In this document: piece by piece, positions 7,625-16,209 of the stretch
How the letters are laid out: every line of letters begins with the position of its first letter
Numbering within the stretch: position 1 is the first letter of the stretch
Notes under the pieces: generated by a model
Seen by the model: only the letters and a program-made list of their open reading frames with translations
What the model was told of the DNA's origin: nothing
Database searches by the model: none
Made by a program: the position numbers and the translations under genes
Assembly: GCA_938040985.1 (NCBI GenBank)
Contig: CALHZD010000069.1
Span: 1-30,708, forward strand
Length of the DNA: 30,708 bases
Reading direction: 5' to 3'
From: an uncultured Propionivibrio sp.
Lineage (GTDB): Bacteria > Pseudomonadota > Gammaproteobacteria > Burkholderiales > Rhodocyclaceae

Positions 7625-8071
7625 ATGCAGATAATTTTGATGGAAAAGGTCGTCAATCTGGGCAATCTGGGTGATCTCGTCAAAGTCAAGGATGGTTACG
7701 CACGTAATTATCTGATTCCGCAAGGCAAGGCCAAACGGGCGACGCCGGCCGCGCTGGCCGAATTCGAGGCGCGCCGCGCCGAACTTGAAAAAGCCTCCGC
7801 CGACAAGCTGGCCGCCGCCCAGGCGATTGCCGCCAAACTGGAAGGCATTGTTTTGACGATTGCACGCAAGGCCGGTGTCGATGGCCGCCTGTTTGGTTCC
7901 GTGACCAACTACGACGTTGCCGAGGCGCTGCAAGGGCAGGGTTTTGAGGTCGAAAAATCGGCGATCCGCATGCCCGAAGGCCCGCTCAAGGCGACGGGAG
8001 AAACTGCGCTGGAAGTTGCCCTGCATACCGATGTGCTGGCGAACGTCAAGGTGCAGGTAGTCGGTGAGTAG
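7625..8071 (+). CDS. rplI: 50S ribosomal protein L9
   Basis: L9 binds 23S rRNA and projects from the large subunit near the L1 stalk. The 148-residue protein starts MQIILMEKVVNLGNLGDLVK, with the diagnostic GYARNYLIPQGKA motif. A long connecting helix (about residues 40-75) and a C-terminal domain with DGRLFGSVT follow. Length is typical. It lies 14 bases after rpsR and closes the operon before an intrinsic terminator. Confidence 0.97.
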   Translation: MQIILMEKVVNLGNLGDLVKVKDGYARNYLIPQGKAKRATPAALAEFEARRAELEKASADKLAAAQAIAAKLEGIVLTIARKAGVDGRLFGSVTNYDVAEALQGQGFEVEKSAIRMPEGPLKATGETALEVALHTDVLANVKVQVVGE

Positions 8072-8144
8072 CAAGAGGTAAAAAGCACTGGCGGCGGTTT
8101 TCTTGTCTTGAAGAATCCTTGCTGGTCTTGTGTGTTGTGGTCAG

Positions 8145-8175
8145 AAAAGCCTTGTCAGACGGCAGGGCTTTTTTA
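8145..8175 (+). terminator. Rho-independent terminator of the rpsF-rplI operon
   Basis: A 10-base-pair stem (8145-8154 with 8163-8172, one G-T pair) closes an 8-base loop and runs into six T residues (8169-8174). It lies about 75 bases after the rplI stop. Confidence 0.8.
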
Positions 8176-8307
8176 TTTCTAGCATGTTGACGTTGAAGCA
8201 AAAGTCCGGGCATCGGCCGGTTTGGCGACGGCAAGTCGCGGCGGGATAAACTGGCATATCGTCAAAGTCAAGCAGATGCTTTCTCAAAAAAACGGTGGTG
8301 ATTCGTG

Positions 8308-9714
8308 ATGGCCAAGCCTACATTTCAGAAACATTCGCCGAATCTGCCGGAAGATCCGGCGTTGGCGCAACTGCGCGTTCCGCCCCATTCTGTTGAGGCG
8401 GAGCAGTCGTTGCTGGGCGGGCTGTTGCTCGACAATACGGCGTTCGACAAAATTGCTGACCGCGTGGGCGAAAGCGATTTTTATCGGGATGAGCACCGAC
8501 GCATCTATCGCCAGATCTCTAGCCTGCTTGAACGCGGCAAACCGGCTGACGCCGTCACGGTTGCCGAAAGCCTGAATTCGGCGGGTGACGGCGGCGATAC
8601 GGGCGGACTTGCCTATCTGGGTGAGCTGGCGGCCAATACGCCTTCGGCAGCCAATATCGTCCGTTACGCCGAAATCGTCCGTGAGCGCGCCATTTTGCGG
8701 CAACTGGTTACCGTGGGCGATGAAATTACCGATAGCGCTTTAAATCCGCTCGGCCGCAATCCCAAGCAGTTGCTCGACGAGGCTGAGGCCAAGGTTTTCA
8801 ATATTGCCGAAACCGGGTTTCGCCACTTGACGGGCTTCCAGCACATCAATCCCTTGCTTTCACAGGTTGTTGAGCGTATTCAGGAGCTGCATGATCGGGA
8901 CAATCCTTCCGATATCACCGGCGTGCCAAGCGGTTATCATGATCTTGATGCGCGCACATCCGGCCTGCAGCCGGGCGATCTGCTGATCGTCGCCGGGCGC
9001 CCGTCAATGGGCAAAACCTCTCTGGCGCTCAATATCGCCGAGTATGTGGCGATTGAAGTGGGTTTGCCAGTGGCGATATTTTCGATGGAAATGAGCGGAG
9101 CGCAACTGGCGATGCGCATGCTTTCCTCGGTCGGCCGGCTCGATGCGCACAAAGTACGCACCGGGCGCCTTGATGACGACGAGTGGTCCCGCCTGTCTTT
9201 TGCCCTGGGTAAGATGCACGAAGCGCCGCTGTTCATTGATGAAGGGGCGGCGCTCAATCCCATTGATCTGCGCGCCCGTGCGCGACGGCTAAGTCGGCAA
9301 TGCGGCAAACTCGGATTGATCGTCATTGATTATTTGCAGCTGATGTCTGCGGCCAGCGGCAGTGGCGAGAATCGGGCGACCGAACTGTCCGAAATTTCGC
9401 GCTCGCTCAAGAGCCTGGCGAAAGAACTGAATGTGCCGGTCATTGCACTTTCGCAGCTCAACCGATCGCTGGAACAACGCCCAAACAAACGTCCCGTGAT
9501 GTCCGATCTGCGTGAATCGGGCGCCATTGAACAGGATGCCGACGTTATTCTGTTTATTTACCGTGATGAGGTGTATCACCCCGACTCGCCGGACAAGGGC
9601 AGTGCTGAAGTCATCATCGGCAAGCAGCGTAACGGCCCGATCGGCACGGTGCGCCTGGCTTTTCTGGGCGAATATACGCGCTTTGAAAATCTGGCGACGT
9701 CCGTCGATTATTGA
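8308..9714 (+). CDS. dnaB: Replicative DNA helicase DnaB
   Basis: DnaB is the hexameric 5'-3' helicase that unwinds DNA at the replication fork and recruits primase. I choose the ATG at 8308 (468 residues); a GTG directly before it adds one residue. The N-terminal domain (about residues 22-125) begins RVPPHSVEAEQSLLGGLLLD, a classic DnaB start. The RecA-like motor carries Walker A GRPSMGKT (230-237), the MEMSGAQLAMRM segment, Walker B LIVIDYLQLM, and the SQLNRSLEQRPNKRPVMSDL region. The C-terminal KQRNGPIGTV is intact. No intein or insertion interrupts the Walker region. dnaB following rplI is a common proteobacterial order. Confidence 0.97.
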   Translation: MAKPTFQKHSPNLPEDPALAQLRVPPHSVEAEQSLLGGLLLDNTAFDKIADRVGESDFYRDEHRRIYRQISSLLERGKPADAVTVAESLNSAGDGGDTGGLAYLGELAANTPSAANIVRYAEIVRERAILRQLVTVGDEITDSALNPLGRNPKQLLDEAEAKVFNIAETGFRHLTGFQHINPLLSQVVERIQELHDRDNPSDITGVPSGYHDLDARTSGLQPGDLLIVAGRPSMGKTSLALNIAEYVAIEVGLPVAIFSMEMSGAQLAMRMLSSVGRLDAHKVRTGRLDDDEWSRLSFALGKMHEAPLFIDEGAALNPIDLRARARRLSRQCGKLGLIVIDYLQLMSAASGSGENRATELSEISRSLKSLAKELNVPVIALSQLNRSLEQRPNKRPVMSDLRESGAIEQDADVILFIYRDEVYHPDSPDKGSAEVIIGKQRNGPIGTVRLAFLGEYTRFENLATSVDY

Positions 9715-10001
9715 GCGGTGCGTATCGTGCGTGTTGCTCTCCTTTCCGCGCTTTTGTTGTTTTCCATGCTTCCGCTGCTTGATCTGCCTCTTCTTTTACG
9801 GGCGTGCCGTATTGCCCCCGTAGACCATGATTGGCACGATGCGCTTTCAGTAAGGGGAAGCGGCCAGGGCGGCATAGATAGCACGAGCAGTGCTGTCCGT
9901 ATGGGGAGTGTGCGTCCATTCCTGTTCGGGCGTTGCGCCCACTGCTTATGGTTGGCCCGTTTTTTCTTTTTTGCCTGTTTCGTTCATTTTCCCGGTTGTC
10001 C

Positions 10002-11930
10002 ATGAGTGTTGCACTGGCCGAAGTTTTTGCGCCGGATGGCCTGCTGGCGAGGCATATTCCGGGCTACCGCCTGCGTCCGCAGCAGCTCGATATGGCCGAA
10101 CGCATCGCCGCGGCGATTGCTGCCAATGCGGTACTGGTTGCCGAAGCGGGCACGGGGACGGGCAAGACCTTCGCCTACCTGGTGCCGGCGCTGCGCTCGG
10201 GCGGCAAAGTGATCGTCTCGACCGGCACCAAGAACCTCCAGGATCAACTTTTCGCTAAGGATATTCCGATCGTGCGCCAGGCGCTGGGCGCACCGGTACG
10301 CGTCGCTCTGCTCAAGGGGCGCGCCAATTATGTCTGCCACTATCACCTTGAACGTGCGCTGGCCGACGGCCGCTTTTTTTCGCGCGCCGATGCTGCGGAT
10401 GCCCGTCGTATTGTCCGTTTTGCCAAGGTCAGCAAGACCGGCGATAAAAGCGAGTGCGTTGATGTTCCGGAGCATTCGCCGGTTTGGGGCGCGGTGACCT
10501 CGACGCGCGATAACTGTCTTGGCCAGGATTGCCCGCATCACAAGGAATGCTTTGTCTTGTCCGCACGGCGCGAGGCGATGGAAGCTGATCTCGTCGTCGT
10601 TAATCATCACCTGTTTTTTGCCGATGTAATGCTGCGCGATGAAGGCGTTGCCGAACTGCTGCCGGCCTGCAATACCGTTATTTTCGATGAGGCGCATCAG
10701 CTGCCGGAAACCGCCGGTCTCTTTTTCGGCGATAACGTCTCGACCGCGCAGGTGCTCGATTTAGCGCGCGACGTGCGCATCGAGGCGCTGGCTTCGGCGC
10801 GTGACTGCCTTGATCTACCCATTCTGTGCGATGCCGCAGAAAAGGCAGCCAGGGATTTGCGCCTGAAGCTGCCCGTTGATCCGGCACGCTTTACGCGCGC
10901 TCAGTTGAATGCGCGCGAAGGTTTCGACAACCAGCTCGCTGGCCTGATCGGCAGCGTCGAGACATTGACGGCTTTGCTCGAAACGCAGGCTGAGCGTTCC
11001 GAAGGTCTGGCAAACTGCTGGCGGCGCAGCGGCGAGCTGGCCGCCGCGTTACATCGCTGGCAGCAGGACGAGGATACTGACGTGGTCTGCTGGGGCGAGA
11101 CCTATACGCTGTCGCTGCAACTGAACACAACGCCGCTGGTCATTGCCGGCATCATGCAGAAGCAGATGGAAGGGCATCCGCGCGCCTGGATTTTTACCTC
11201 GGCGACGTTGGCTGTGCAGCGCGACTTCAGCCATTACTGCGGCGAAATGGGCCTGACCGATGCCGAAACGGCGGCCTGGGAAAGCCCGTTCGATTATGCG
11301 CGGCAAGCCCTACTGTATGCGCCGCCCAGCCTGCCCGAGCCGAATAGTCACGGCTATGCCGAAGCGGTTGTTCGGGCGGCGTTTCCGGTTGTTCAGGCAA
11401 GCGGCGGCCGGGCTTTCTTTTTGTGTACTTCGCTGCGCGCCATGCGCCGCACACGCGAGCTGCTCGAAGAGTTTCTGGCGCACGCCGGATTGAACCTTCC
11501 CTTACTGATGCAAGGAGAGGGGGGCAAAAATGAACTGCTGGAACGTTTTCGCCGGCTCGGCAACGCCATCTTGGTGGGCAGCCAGAGCTTTTGGGAAGGC
11601 GTGGATGTGCGCGGTGAGGCGCTCTCGCTTGTAGTCATCGACAAGCTGCCGTTCGCGCCGCCTGACGATCCCGTATTGGCCGCACGCATCGAGCGCATGA
11701 AGGCAGCAGGGCGCAATGCCTTCATGGAATACCAGTTGCCGCACGCGGTCATTAACGTTAAGCAGGGCGCCGGCCGGCTGATCCGGGATGAAAAGGATCG
11801 CGGCGTGTTGATGATCTGCGATCCGCGCATGTTGACCAAACATTACGGCAAGCGCGTCTGGCGCAGCCTGCCGCCAATGCGGCGCACACGCGATCCTGAA
11901 GAGGCGCAGGCATTTTTCGCATCCGATTAA
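10002..11930 (+). CDS. DinG/YoaA-family ATP-dependent DNA helicase with Fe-S cluster
   Basis: This is an XPD-like superfamily 2 helicase involved in DNA repair or clearing replication obstacles. From the ATG at 10002 the protein is 642 residues, closer to YoaA length than to DinG of Escherichia coli. It has Walker A AEAGTGTGKT (47-56), a DEAH box (Asp229-His232) in IFDEAHQL, and four Cys (112, 172, 177, 183) spaced as in the XPD-family 4Fe-4S domain. Later motifs are FTSATL, VGSQSFWEGVDVRGE and QGAGRLIR (motif VI). The frame is open upstream to 9933, but those residues are hydrophobic and unlike the family. Whether it should be named dinG or yoaA cannot be decided from sequence alone. Confidence 0.93.
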   Translation: MSVALAEVFAPDGLLARHIPGYRLRPQQLDMAERIAAAIAANAVLVAEAGTGTGKTFAYLVPALRSGGKVIVSTGTKNLQDQLFAKDIPIVRQALGAPVRVALLKGRANYVCHYHLERALADGRFFSRADAADARRIVRFAKVSKTGDKSECVDVPEHSPVWGAVTSTRDNCLGQDCPHHKECFVLSARREAMEADLVVVNHHLFFADVMLRDEGVAELLPACNTVIFDEAHQLPETAGLFFGDNVSTAQVLDLARDVRIEALASARDCLDLPILCDAAEKAARDLRLKLPVDPARFTRAQLNAREGFDNQLAGLIGSVETLTALLETQAERSEGLANCWRRSGELAAALHRWQQDEDTDVVCWGETYTLSLQLNTTPLVIAGIMQKQMEGHPRAWIFTSATLAVQRDFSHYCGEMGLTDAETAAWESPFDYARQALLYAPPSLPEPNSHGYAEAVVRAAFPVVQASGGRAFFLCTSLRAMRRTRELLEEFLAHAGLNLPLLMQGEGGKNELLERFRRLGNAILVGSQSFWEGVDVRGEALSLVVIDKLPFAPPDDPVLAARIERMKAAGRNAFMEYQLPHAVINVKQGAGRLIRDEKDRGVLMICDPRMLTKHYGKRVWRSLPPMRRTRDPEEAQAFFASD

Positions 11931-12053
11931 ATGGGCACGTACAATCGCCCGTCCGCTTATGTGTGCTTATGCGTTAAAACAGGCTGACCGGACGGCGCGT
12001 AGAACCGGCTATCCGCAATTGAGTCAAAACGCAGACAACAAAGGAGATCGTTC

Positions 12054-12389
12054 ATGAATCATGAAGGTAAGGAAAGCAAAGTACAGAATCTGAAACAGAT
12101 ACTTCACTATCAGGCAGGCTCTGTGGTCAGCAAAATGCTGCTCAAGCGCTCCGTCGGCAATGTGACGTTGTTTGCCTTTGACGGTGATGAAGGGTTGAGT
12201 GAACACACGGCGCCTTTTGATGCTCTGGTCATTGGCGTCGAAGGCCGGGCCGAGATTCCGATCGCCGGCGTCAAGCATATTTTGGCCGAGGGCGATTCTC
12301 TGATCATGCCGGCTAACGTCCCGCATGCGGTCAATCCGCTGGGCCAGTTCAAGATGCTGTTGGTCATGATTCGCGGCGAAGCGAAATAG
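12054..12389 (+). CDS. Small single-domain cupin protein
   Basis: The 111-residue protein is a conserved single-cupin-domain protein of unknown substrate. Cupin motif 1 is present but reduced (SEHTAPFDALVIGVEGRAEI, with only one of the two usual His of HxH). Motif 2 is clear (GDSLIMPANVPHAVN, with P and H in the expected places). Metal binding is therefore uncertain. A good ribosome binding site (AAAGGAGAT) precedes the ATG. The ATP-grasp-like gene begins 75 bases after its stop on the same strand, so the pair may be co-transcribed. It could bind a small ligand or act as an isomerase or dioxygenase; nothing here decides. Confidence 0.85.
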   Translation: MNHEGKESKVQNLKQILHYQAGSVVSKMLLKRSVGNVTLFAFDGDEGLSEHTAPFDALVIGVEGRAEIPIAGVKHILAEGDSLIMPANVPHAVNPLGQFKMLLVMIRGEAK

Positions 12390-12464
12390 TCCGGGTGGTT
12401 GAGCGTCACATCGCTTCCTTTGTCATCTTCACCTCAATCTCGCCTGGACAGGACATTGAACAGT

Positions 12465-13820
12465 ATGAATCCGGAGATGCCTGACCAGGCGCTCGATCGG
12501 GAACTCTTCCCGGATAAAGCCGCATGGCTGAACCAGAACGATCTGTGCGATTCACTCGATACTGAAAGTCTGCGTCAGGCGTTGGAAAAGCTTGCGTTGG
12601 AAAAGTCCGCTCTTCCGGCCGGGGTGCTGGCAAATCCCAGCCACACCGGCATCTCGTGGGAGGCGTTACGCAAGACGCATCCCCATCTATTCGCTGCAGT
12701 GCCGGTTTATGTCGGCGATGCCGATTGCCGGGCCATGACACGGCTGATCGAGACCGTCGAGCGCGTCGTGGCTTTGCCGGGCTGGCGGGCGCGGGCGCTG
12801 GCCGATGCGCCCGTCACTGCCCGGCATGTTCCGCCGACGGCCTGCGCATTTCTGGGTTACGACTTTCATCTGGGCAAAGACGGGCCGCAACTGATTGAAA
12901 TCAATACCAATGCCGGCGGCGGTCTGCTCGGCGCCCGGTTGTTGCGCGCGCAGACTGTGGGTGCGCGCAATGAGCGTATCGATGGCGTATTCCCCGGGCG
13001 CCAGGAGGAAGCGGCCGCCGTTGAGGCGGCATTCCTCGCCATGTTCCGCGAAGAATGGCGTCTGGCGCGTGGTGCGGCGCCGCTGACGCGGATTGCAATC
13101 GTCGATGACTTACCTGAAAGGCAGTTTCTTTACCCGGAATTTTTGTTGTTCAAAACGCTCTTCACCGCTGCCGGTATCGAAACCGTGATTGCGGACCCGC
13201 GTGAGCTATCCTTGCGCGCGGGATGTCTGTGGCGGGATGAGCTGCGTATCGACCTTGTCTATAACCGCCTGACCGATTTTGCGCTGGATGAACCTGCACA
13301 CGCCGTGTTGCGCGATGCATGGCTGTACGATGCAGCGGTGGTGACGCCGCATCCCCACGCACATGCGCTCTATGCCGACAAATGCAATCTGGTGGCGCTG
13401 AGCGATGCGGACTGGCTGCGCAGTATTGGCACCTCTGCTGCCGATGTTGCCGTATTGCAGGCCGGCGTGCCGCCGGCGCGCAGGGTACGGCCGGATGATG
13501 CGGATGCTTTTTGGGAAAGCCGGCGGCACTGGTTTTTCAAACCCGCGGCGGGTTATGCCGGGCGGGCAGCGTATCGTGGCGACAAACTGACGCGGCGCGT
13601 CTTCTCGCAAATCATGAATGCCGATTATGTGGCGCAAACTCTGGCGCCGCCTGCGGAGCGCCGTATTCAAATAGACGGCCTTACCCGCAACCTGAAATTC
13701 GATCTGCGCAATTTCGTCTATCGCGGACGCGTCCAGCTTGTCCTGGCGCGTCTCTACCAGGGGCAGACGACCAACTTCCGCACGCAGGGCGGCGGATTTA
13801 CCGCAGCGGTCGTCGTGTAG
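12465..13820 (+). CDS. ATP-grasp-like protein, possibly glutathionylspermidine-synthase-type
   Basis: I do not recognise an exact homologue. From the ATG at 12465 the protein is 451 residues; an upstream TTG at 12399 is possible but adds a Ser-rich leader. ATP-grasp-like features are an acidic metal-ligand motif LIEINTNAGGGLLG (Glu145, Asn147) and a later block DLVYNRLTDFAL. Then come a Lys in ADKCNLVALSD and FFKPAAGYAGRAAYRGDKLT, a typical nucleotide-binding Lys-Pro-Gly-Gly/Ala region. The order, with the E-x-N motif before the K-P motif, resembles glutathionylspermidine-synthase or circularly permuted ATP-grasp proteins rather than classical ATP-grasp ligases. It probably ligates a carboxylate to an amine, but the substrate is unknown. 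The cupin gene precedes it. Confidence 0.7.
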   Translation: MNPEMPDQALDRELFPDKAAWLNQNDLCDSLDTESLRQALEKLALEKSALPAGVLANPSHTGISWEALRKTHPHLFAAVPVYVGDADCRAMTRLIETVERVVALPGWRARALADAPVTARHVPPTACAFLGYDFHLGKDGPQLIEINTNAGGGLLGARLLRAQTVGARNERIDGVFPGRQEEAAAVEAAFLAMFREEWRLARGAAPLTRIAIVDDLPERQFLYPEFLLFKTLFTAAGIETVIADPRELSLRAGCLWRDELRIDLVYNRLTDFALDEPAHAVLRDAWLYDAAVVTPHPHAHALYADKCNLVALSDADWLRSIGTSAADVAVLQAGVPPARRVRPDDADAFWESRRHWFFKPAAGYAGRAAYRGDKLTRRVFSQIMNADYVAQTLAPPAERRIQIDGLTRNLKFDLRNFVYRGRVQLVLARLYQGQTTNFRTQGGGFTAAVVV

Positions 13821-14321
13821 CCCAGTATCCGCGGGCGTTTCAGACGATGCCTCTAATAATGGGGGCTAGGCGATCAGTCTTTGCGTTGCCGGTGACATCA
13901 AGAGACTGTTCTGCCGCCTTGCATGAAAATTGATTTTATTGTTTTTTCGCCAGAAGACCGACGGCAACAGCGTTATTGAGCGCTGACGGCACCTATCGCG
14001 CCGCAGTCAGGTGGAAGAGAGGCGGTAAATCGATACGTTCGGGGTAAGGAAACTTGCCACAAGCTGGAAGGGAAATTTCCGCAGGCGGGCTGGGAGGCTG
14101 CTTGCGTTCAATCCGCACGTTTGAGGTGAGGAAGACGCCCGCTTCGCATGGTGCCGAGAAAAGTGTCGGGGCGTCTGGTCTAACAGCAACGCCGGAATTC
14201 AACATGCGCCGAGTTCCGGAAAGGGGCTGAAAATTTATGCTGCCGCACAATGTTTCTTCGAATAAAACAGTGATTTCAAACAGCCAATCACAACGGCTTA
14301 ACGACGCTGTAATGTATGGGT
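13821..14321. other. Gene-poor stretch, no supported gene
   Basis: About 500 bases after the ATP-grasp-like gene show no ORF with recognisable protein character. The 85-codon minus-strand frame at 13993-14250 has an unnatural composition and no ribosome binding site that I could find. A short hairpin (CAGCG/CGCTG around 13968-13985) is visible but lacks a T-tract. I see no transposon ends, tRNA or repeat. Confidence 0.5.
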
Positions 14322-14576
14322 TTATCGGGCAACACCGGCGCTTGAGTGAATTTGCTTCGTTGTCTTGGCGGCGTGCTCGCTGAAACTATTGAAAGCGGCA
14401 TGGAGCAACGGCCAGCCGTAGGCAAAAATACCGCTGAGCACCAGCAACGGCGCCGAGACGGTCGCGACACCGGCAATCAACGCGGCAATGGCTGCCGCCG
14501 AGGCAAGAAGACGGCTTTTCGTAAGGCTGGAAACCGATTTCGACGTTGTGTGGCTGGTAAGGTGATTCATATTCAT
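14322..14576 (-). CDS. Small predicted membrane protein, unknown function
   Basis: An 84-residue ORF has good gene-like signals. On the minus strand AAAAGGTAG stands 6 bases ahead of the ATG at 14576. The protein has a polar Ser/Thr-rich start (residues 1-20). A hydrophobic Ala/Ile/Val/Leu stretch (about 24-53, SRLLASAAAIAALIAGVATV then SAPLLVLSGIFAYGW) could form one long or two short membrane helices. A polar His/Lys/Gln tail follows. No family is recognised. It stands alone, with AT-rich DNA upstream that could hold its promoter. A short secreted or inner-membrane peptide is equally possible. Confidence 0.55.
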   Translation of the reverse strand: MNMNHLTSHTTSKSVSSLTKSRLLASAAAIAALIAGVATVSAPLLVLSGIFAYGWPLLHAAFNSFSEHAAKTTKQIHSSAGVAR

Positions 14577-15129
14577 ACAACTACCTTTTATTCCTTTCAG
14601 ATTACGATCAACAGTATCAACAACAGTTATTAACGAGACAATTCACGACATCTTTAGCAACGTTGGCAATGCATGCGCGTTGCTTTTCACAATATGAAAT
14701 TACGTATCACTTCACGGAACGCAGTATAACTCAAATCGCGTCGAGGGTGTTTCGCTTATATATCTCTTTTGTATCAAACATGTACCGAATCTGAGACATG
14801 GCGCAAAACGTGAAATATTTCCTGTTTGCACGTCAAATTTTGTGCAGCGATGCTTCTGTATTGGTTTGTGGTATTTCGGACGCGCCGCTGATCAGCGGCG
14901 TCTGGGCGTGGCTTTATCGTTGTATATAGCGTCGTTGCGAAGCCATCATGCCGTTATATGCGAGCTGATTGCGCGGGATAATGCCTGATCGGTTGCCCGA
15001 TCGGCGGGCGCGGGCGGAAAACGCAGCCGCAGCGCATCCTGTCTTTACCACGGCGCAAAGCAAAGCACCGCCGCGGCTATTTCGTAGTATGCCGCCGGGG
15101 TTATCGCTATACGGTGGTGTTCGTGGAGA
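14577..15129. other. Non-coding stretch between small membrane protein and ABC permease
   Basis: Roughly 550 bases without a supported gene. The part nearest 14577-14870 is AT-rich and contains a spaced inverted repeat (TGCAC at 14827-14831 and GTGCA at 14842-14846, 10 bases apart). The part from 14880 on is GC-rich and holds a perfect 16-base palindrome at 14884-14899. No promoter is certain. Confidence 0.5.
14884..14899. repeat. Perfect 16-base palindrome
   Basis: GCCGCTGATCAGCGGC reads the same on both strands, and a C-G and a G-T pair extend it to 14882-14901. No T-tract follows on either strand, so it is not an obvious terminator. It may be a protein-binding site or an mRNA end structure. 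Confidence 0.5.
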
Positions 15130-16209
15130 CTAGCGTTCTTTGCGGAAAAAGCGTCGGGACAGCGCGTCGACGGAAATGGCGATCACCACGACGGCGCCGC
15201 TGACGCCGCTTTGCCAGTAGGTGTTGATGCCGATCAGCACGATGATGTTCTCGATCACATTGACGATGGCTGAACCGATGATTGCGCCGACGGGGCCGCC
15301 GACGCCGCCGGTGGTTGAAACGCCGCCGATGACTGAGGCGGCGATCGAAGGCAGCACCCAGTTTTCGCCGATCGAAGGCTGCGCGGTCCCCATGCGAGCG
15401 ACCATCAGAATACCGGCAAGTGCGGCGAGCAGGCCGGCGCAAGTAAATACCGCCAGGCGCACGCGATTGACGCGGATGCCGAGAATTTGCGCTGCCGCCG
15501 TATTGTTGCCGATGGCGTACATGTAACGTCCGAAAGGCGTGCGCGCCATAATAAAAGCGACGATGCCCATGCAGGCGAACATGATCAGCGTCGGTAGCGG
15601 CAAGGCCTCGCAGAGCTTGAGCAGGGGCGGTATTTTTTCGACGGCGCCTTGCAGCGCGGCCGGCAACAAATCGTAGAGATTGGACTGACCGAGGAAATGG
15701 ATACTTTCGGGGATGCCGGTAATCGCTGCGCCTTTGGTGAAGCCGAGCTTGAAGGCAAGATAGACGCCGCTCATGCCGATGGTCAGCACCAGCGAATGCA
15801 GGCCGAGACCAGTGACGAGCAGGCCATTGACCAGTCCGCAGGCCGCGCCGGCAAGCAGCGTGAGCGGGATCGCCAGCGCCGGGTGCATGCCCCAATGCAC
15901 CATGGCGATGCCGCCGATGACGGCGGCCAGGCCGCTGATCATACCGAGCGAGAGGTCAAGCTCGCCGAGCACCATAAGCATGGTCTGCGCCAGGGTGATG
16001 AGCCCGACAAAAGCCAGCGCGCGGGCGATGATCGACAGGTTGTAGGCGTCAAGGAAGGCGCTGGAGAGCAGGCTGGAGACAAGGCAGATGATGGCCAGCG
16101 CGGCGAGCACGCCGCTCAGCGGCTGGCTCATCAATCGGCGCAGTCGGCCGGCGTGTTCGTTCTCAGGAGAGATTTCGGCCGTTTTTTCCTGAGTTGTGCT
16201 GTCATTCAT
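15130..16209 (-). CDS. Sugar-type ABC transporter permease (RbsC/BPD_transp_2 family)
   Basis: The 359-residue inner-membrane protein belongs to the permease family of ribose, xylose, galactose and autoinducer-2 importers. It has about eight to ten hydrophobic helices. The family-typical ITLAQTMLMVLGELDLSLGM segment includes the conserved G-x-x-D-L-S-x-G. Later blocks are FGRYMYAIGNN-x-x-A-A-x-x-x-G-I-x-V and a glycine-rich ASVIGGVSTTGGVGGPVGA region. The N-terminal 25 residues are polar and cytoplasmic. Its ATG overlaps the end of the ATPase gene by 8 bases. It is the last gene of the binding protein-ATPase-permease operon. The transported sugar is unknown. Confidence 0.93.
   Translation of the reverse strand: MNDSTTQEKTAEISPENEHAGRLRRLMSQPLSGVLAALAIICLVSSLLSSAFLDAYNLSIIARALAFVGLITLAQTMLMVLGELDLSLGMISGLAAVIGGIAMVHWGMHPALAIPLTLLAGAACGLVNGLLVTGLGLHSLVLTIGMSGVYLAFKLGFTKGAAITGIPESIHFLGQSNLYDLLPAALQGAVEKIPPLLKLCEALPLPTLIMFACMGIVAFIMARTPFGRYMYAIGNNTAAAQILGIRVNRVRLAVFTCAGLLAALAGILMVARMGTAQPSIGENWVLPSIAASVIGGVSTTGGVGGPVGAIIGSAIVNVIENIIVLIGINTYWQSGVSGAVVVIAISVDALSRRFFRKER

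Noticed and set aside
13993..14250. 85-codon minus-strand frame in the gene-poor region
   Set aside because: Pro/Ala/Arg-rich composition, no convincing ribosome binding site, no recognisable motif.
15107..15895. 262-codon minus-strand frame within the permease gene
   Set aside because: It is an alternative frame of the well-supported membrane permease, with an Arg/His-rich composition.
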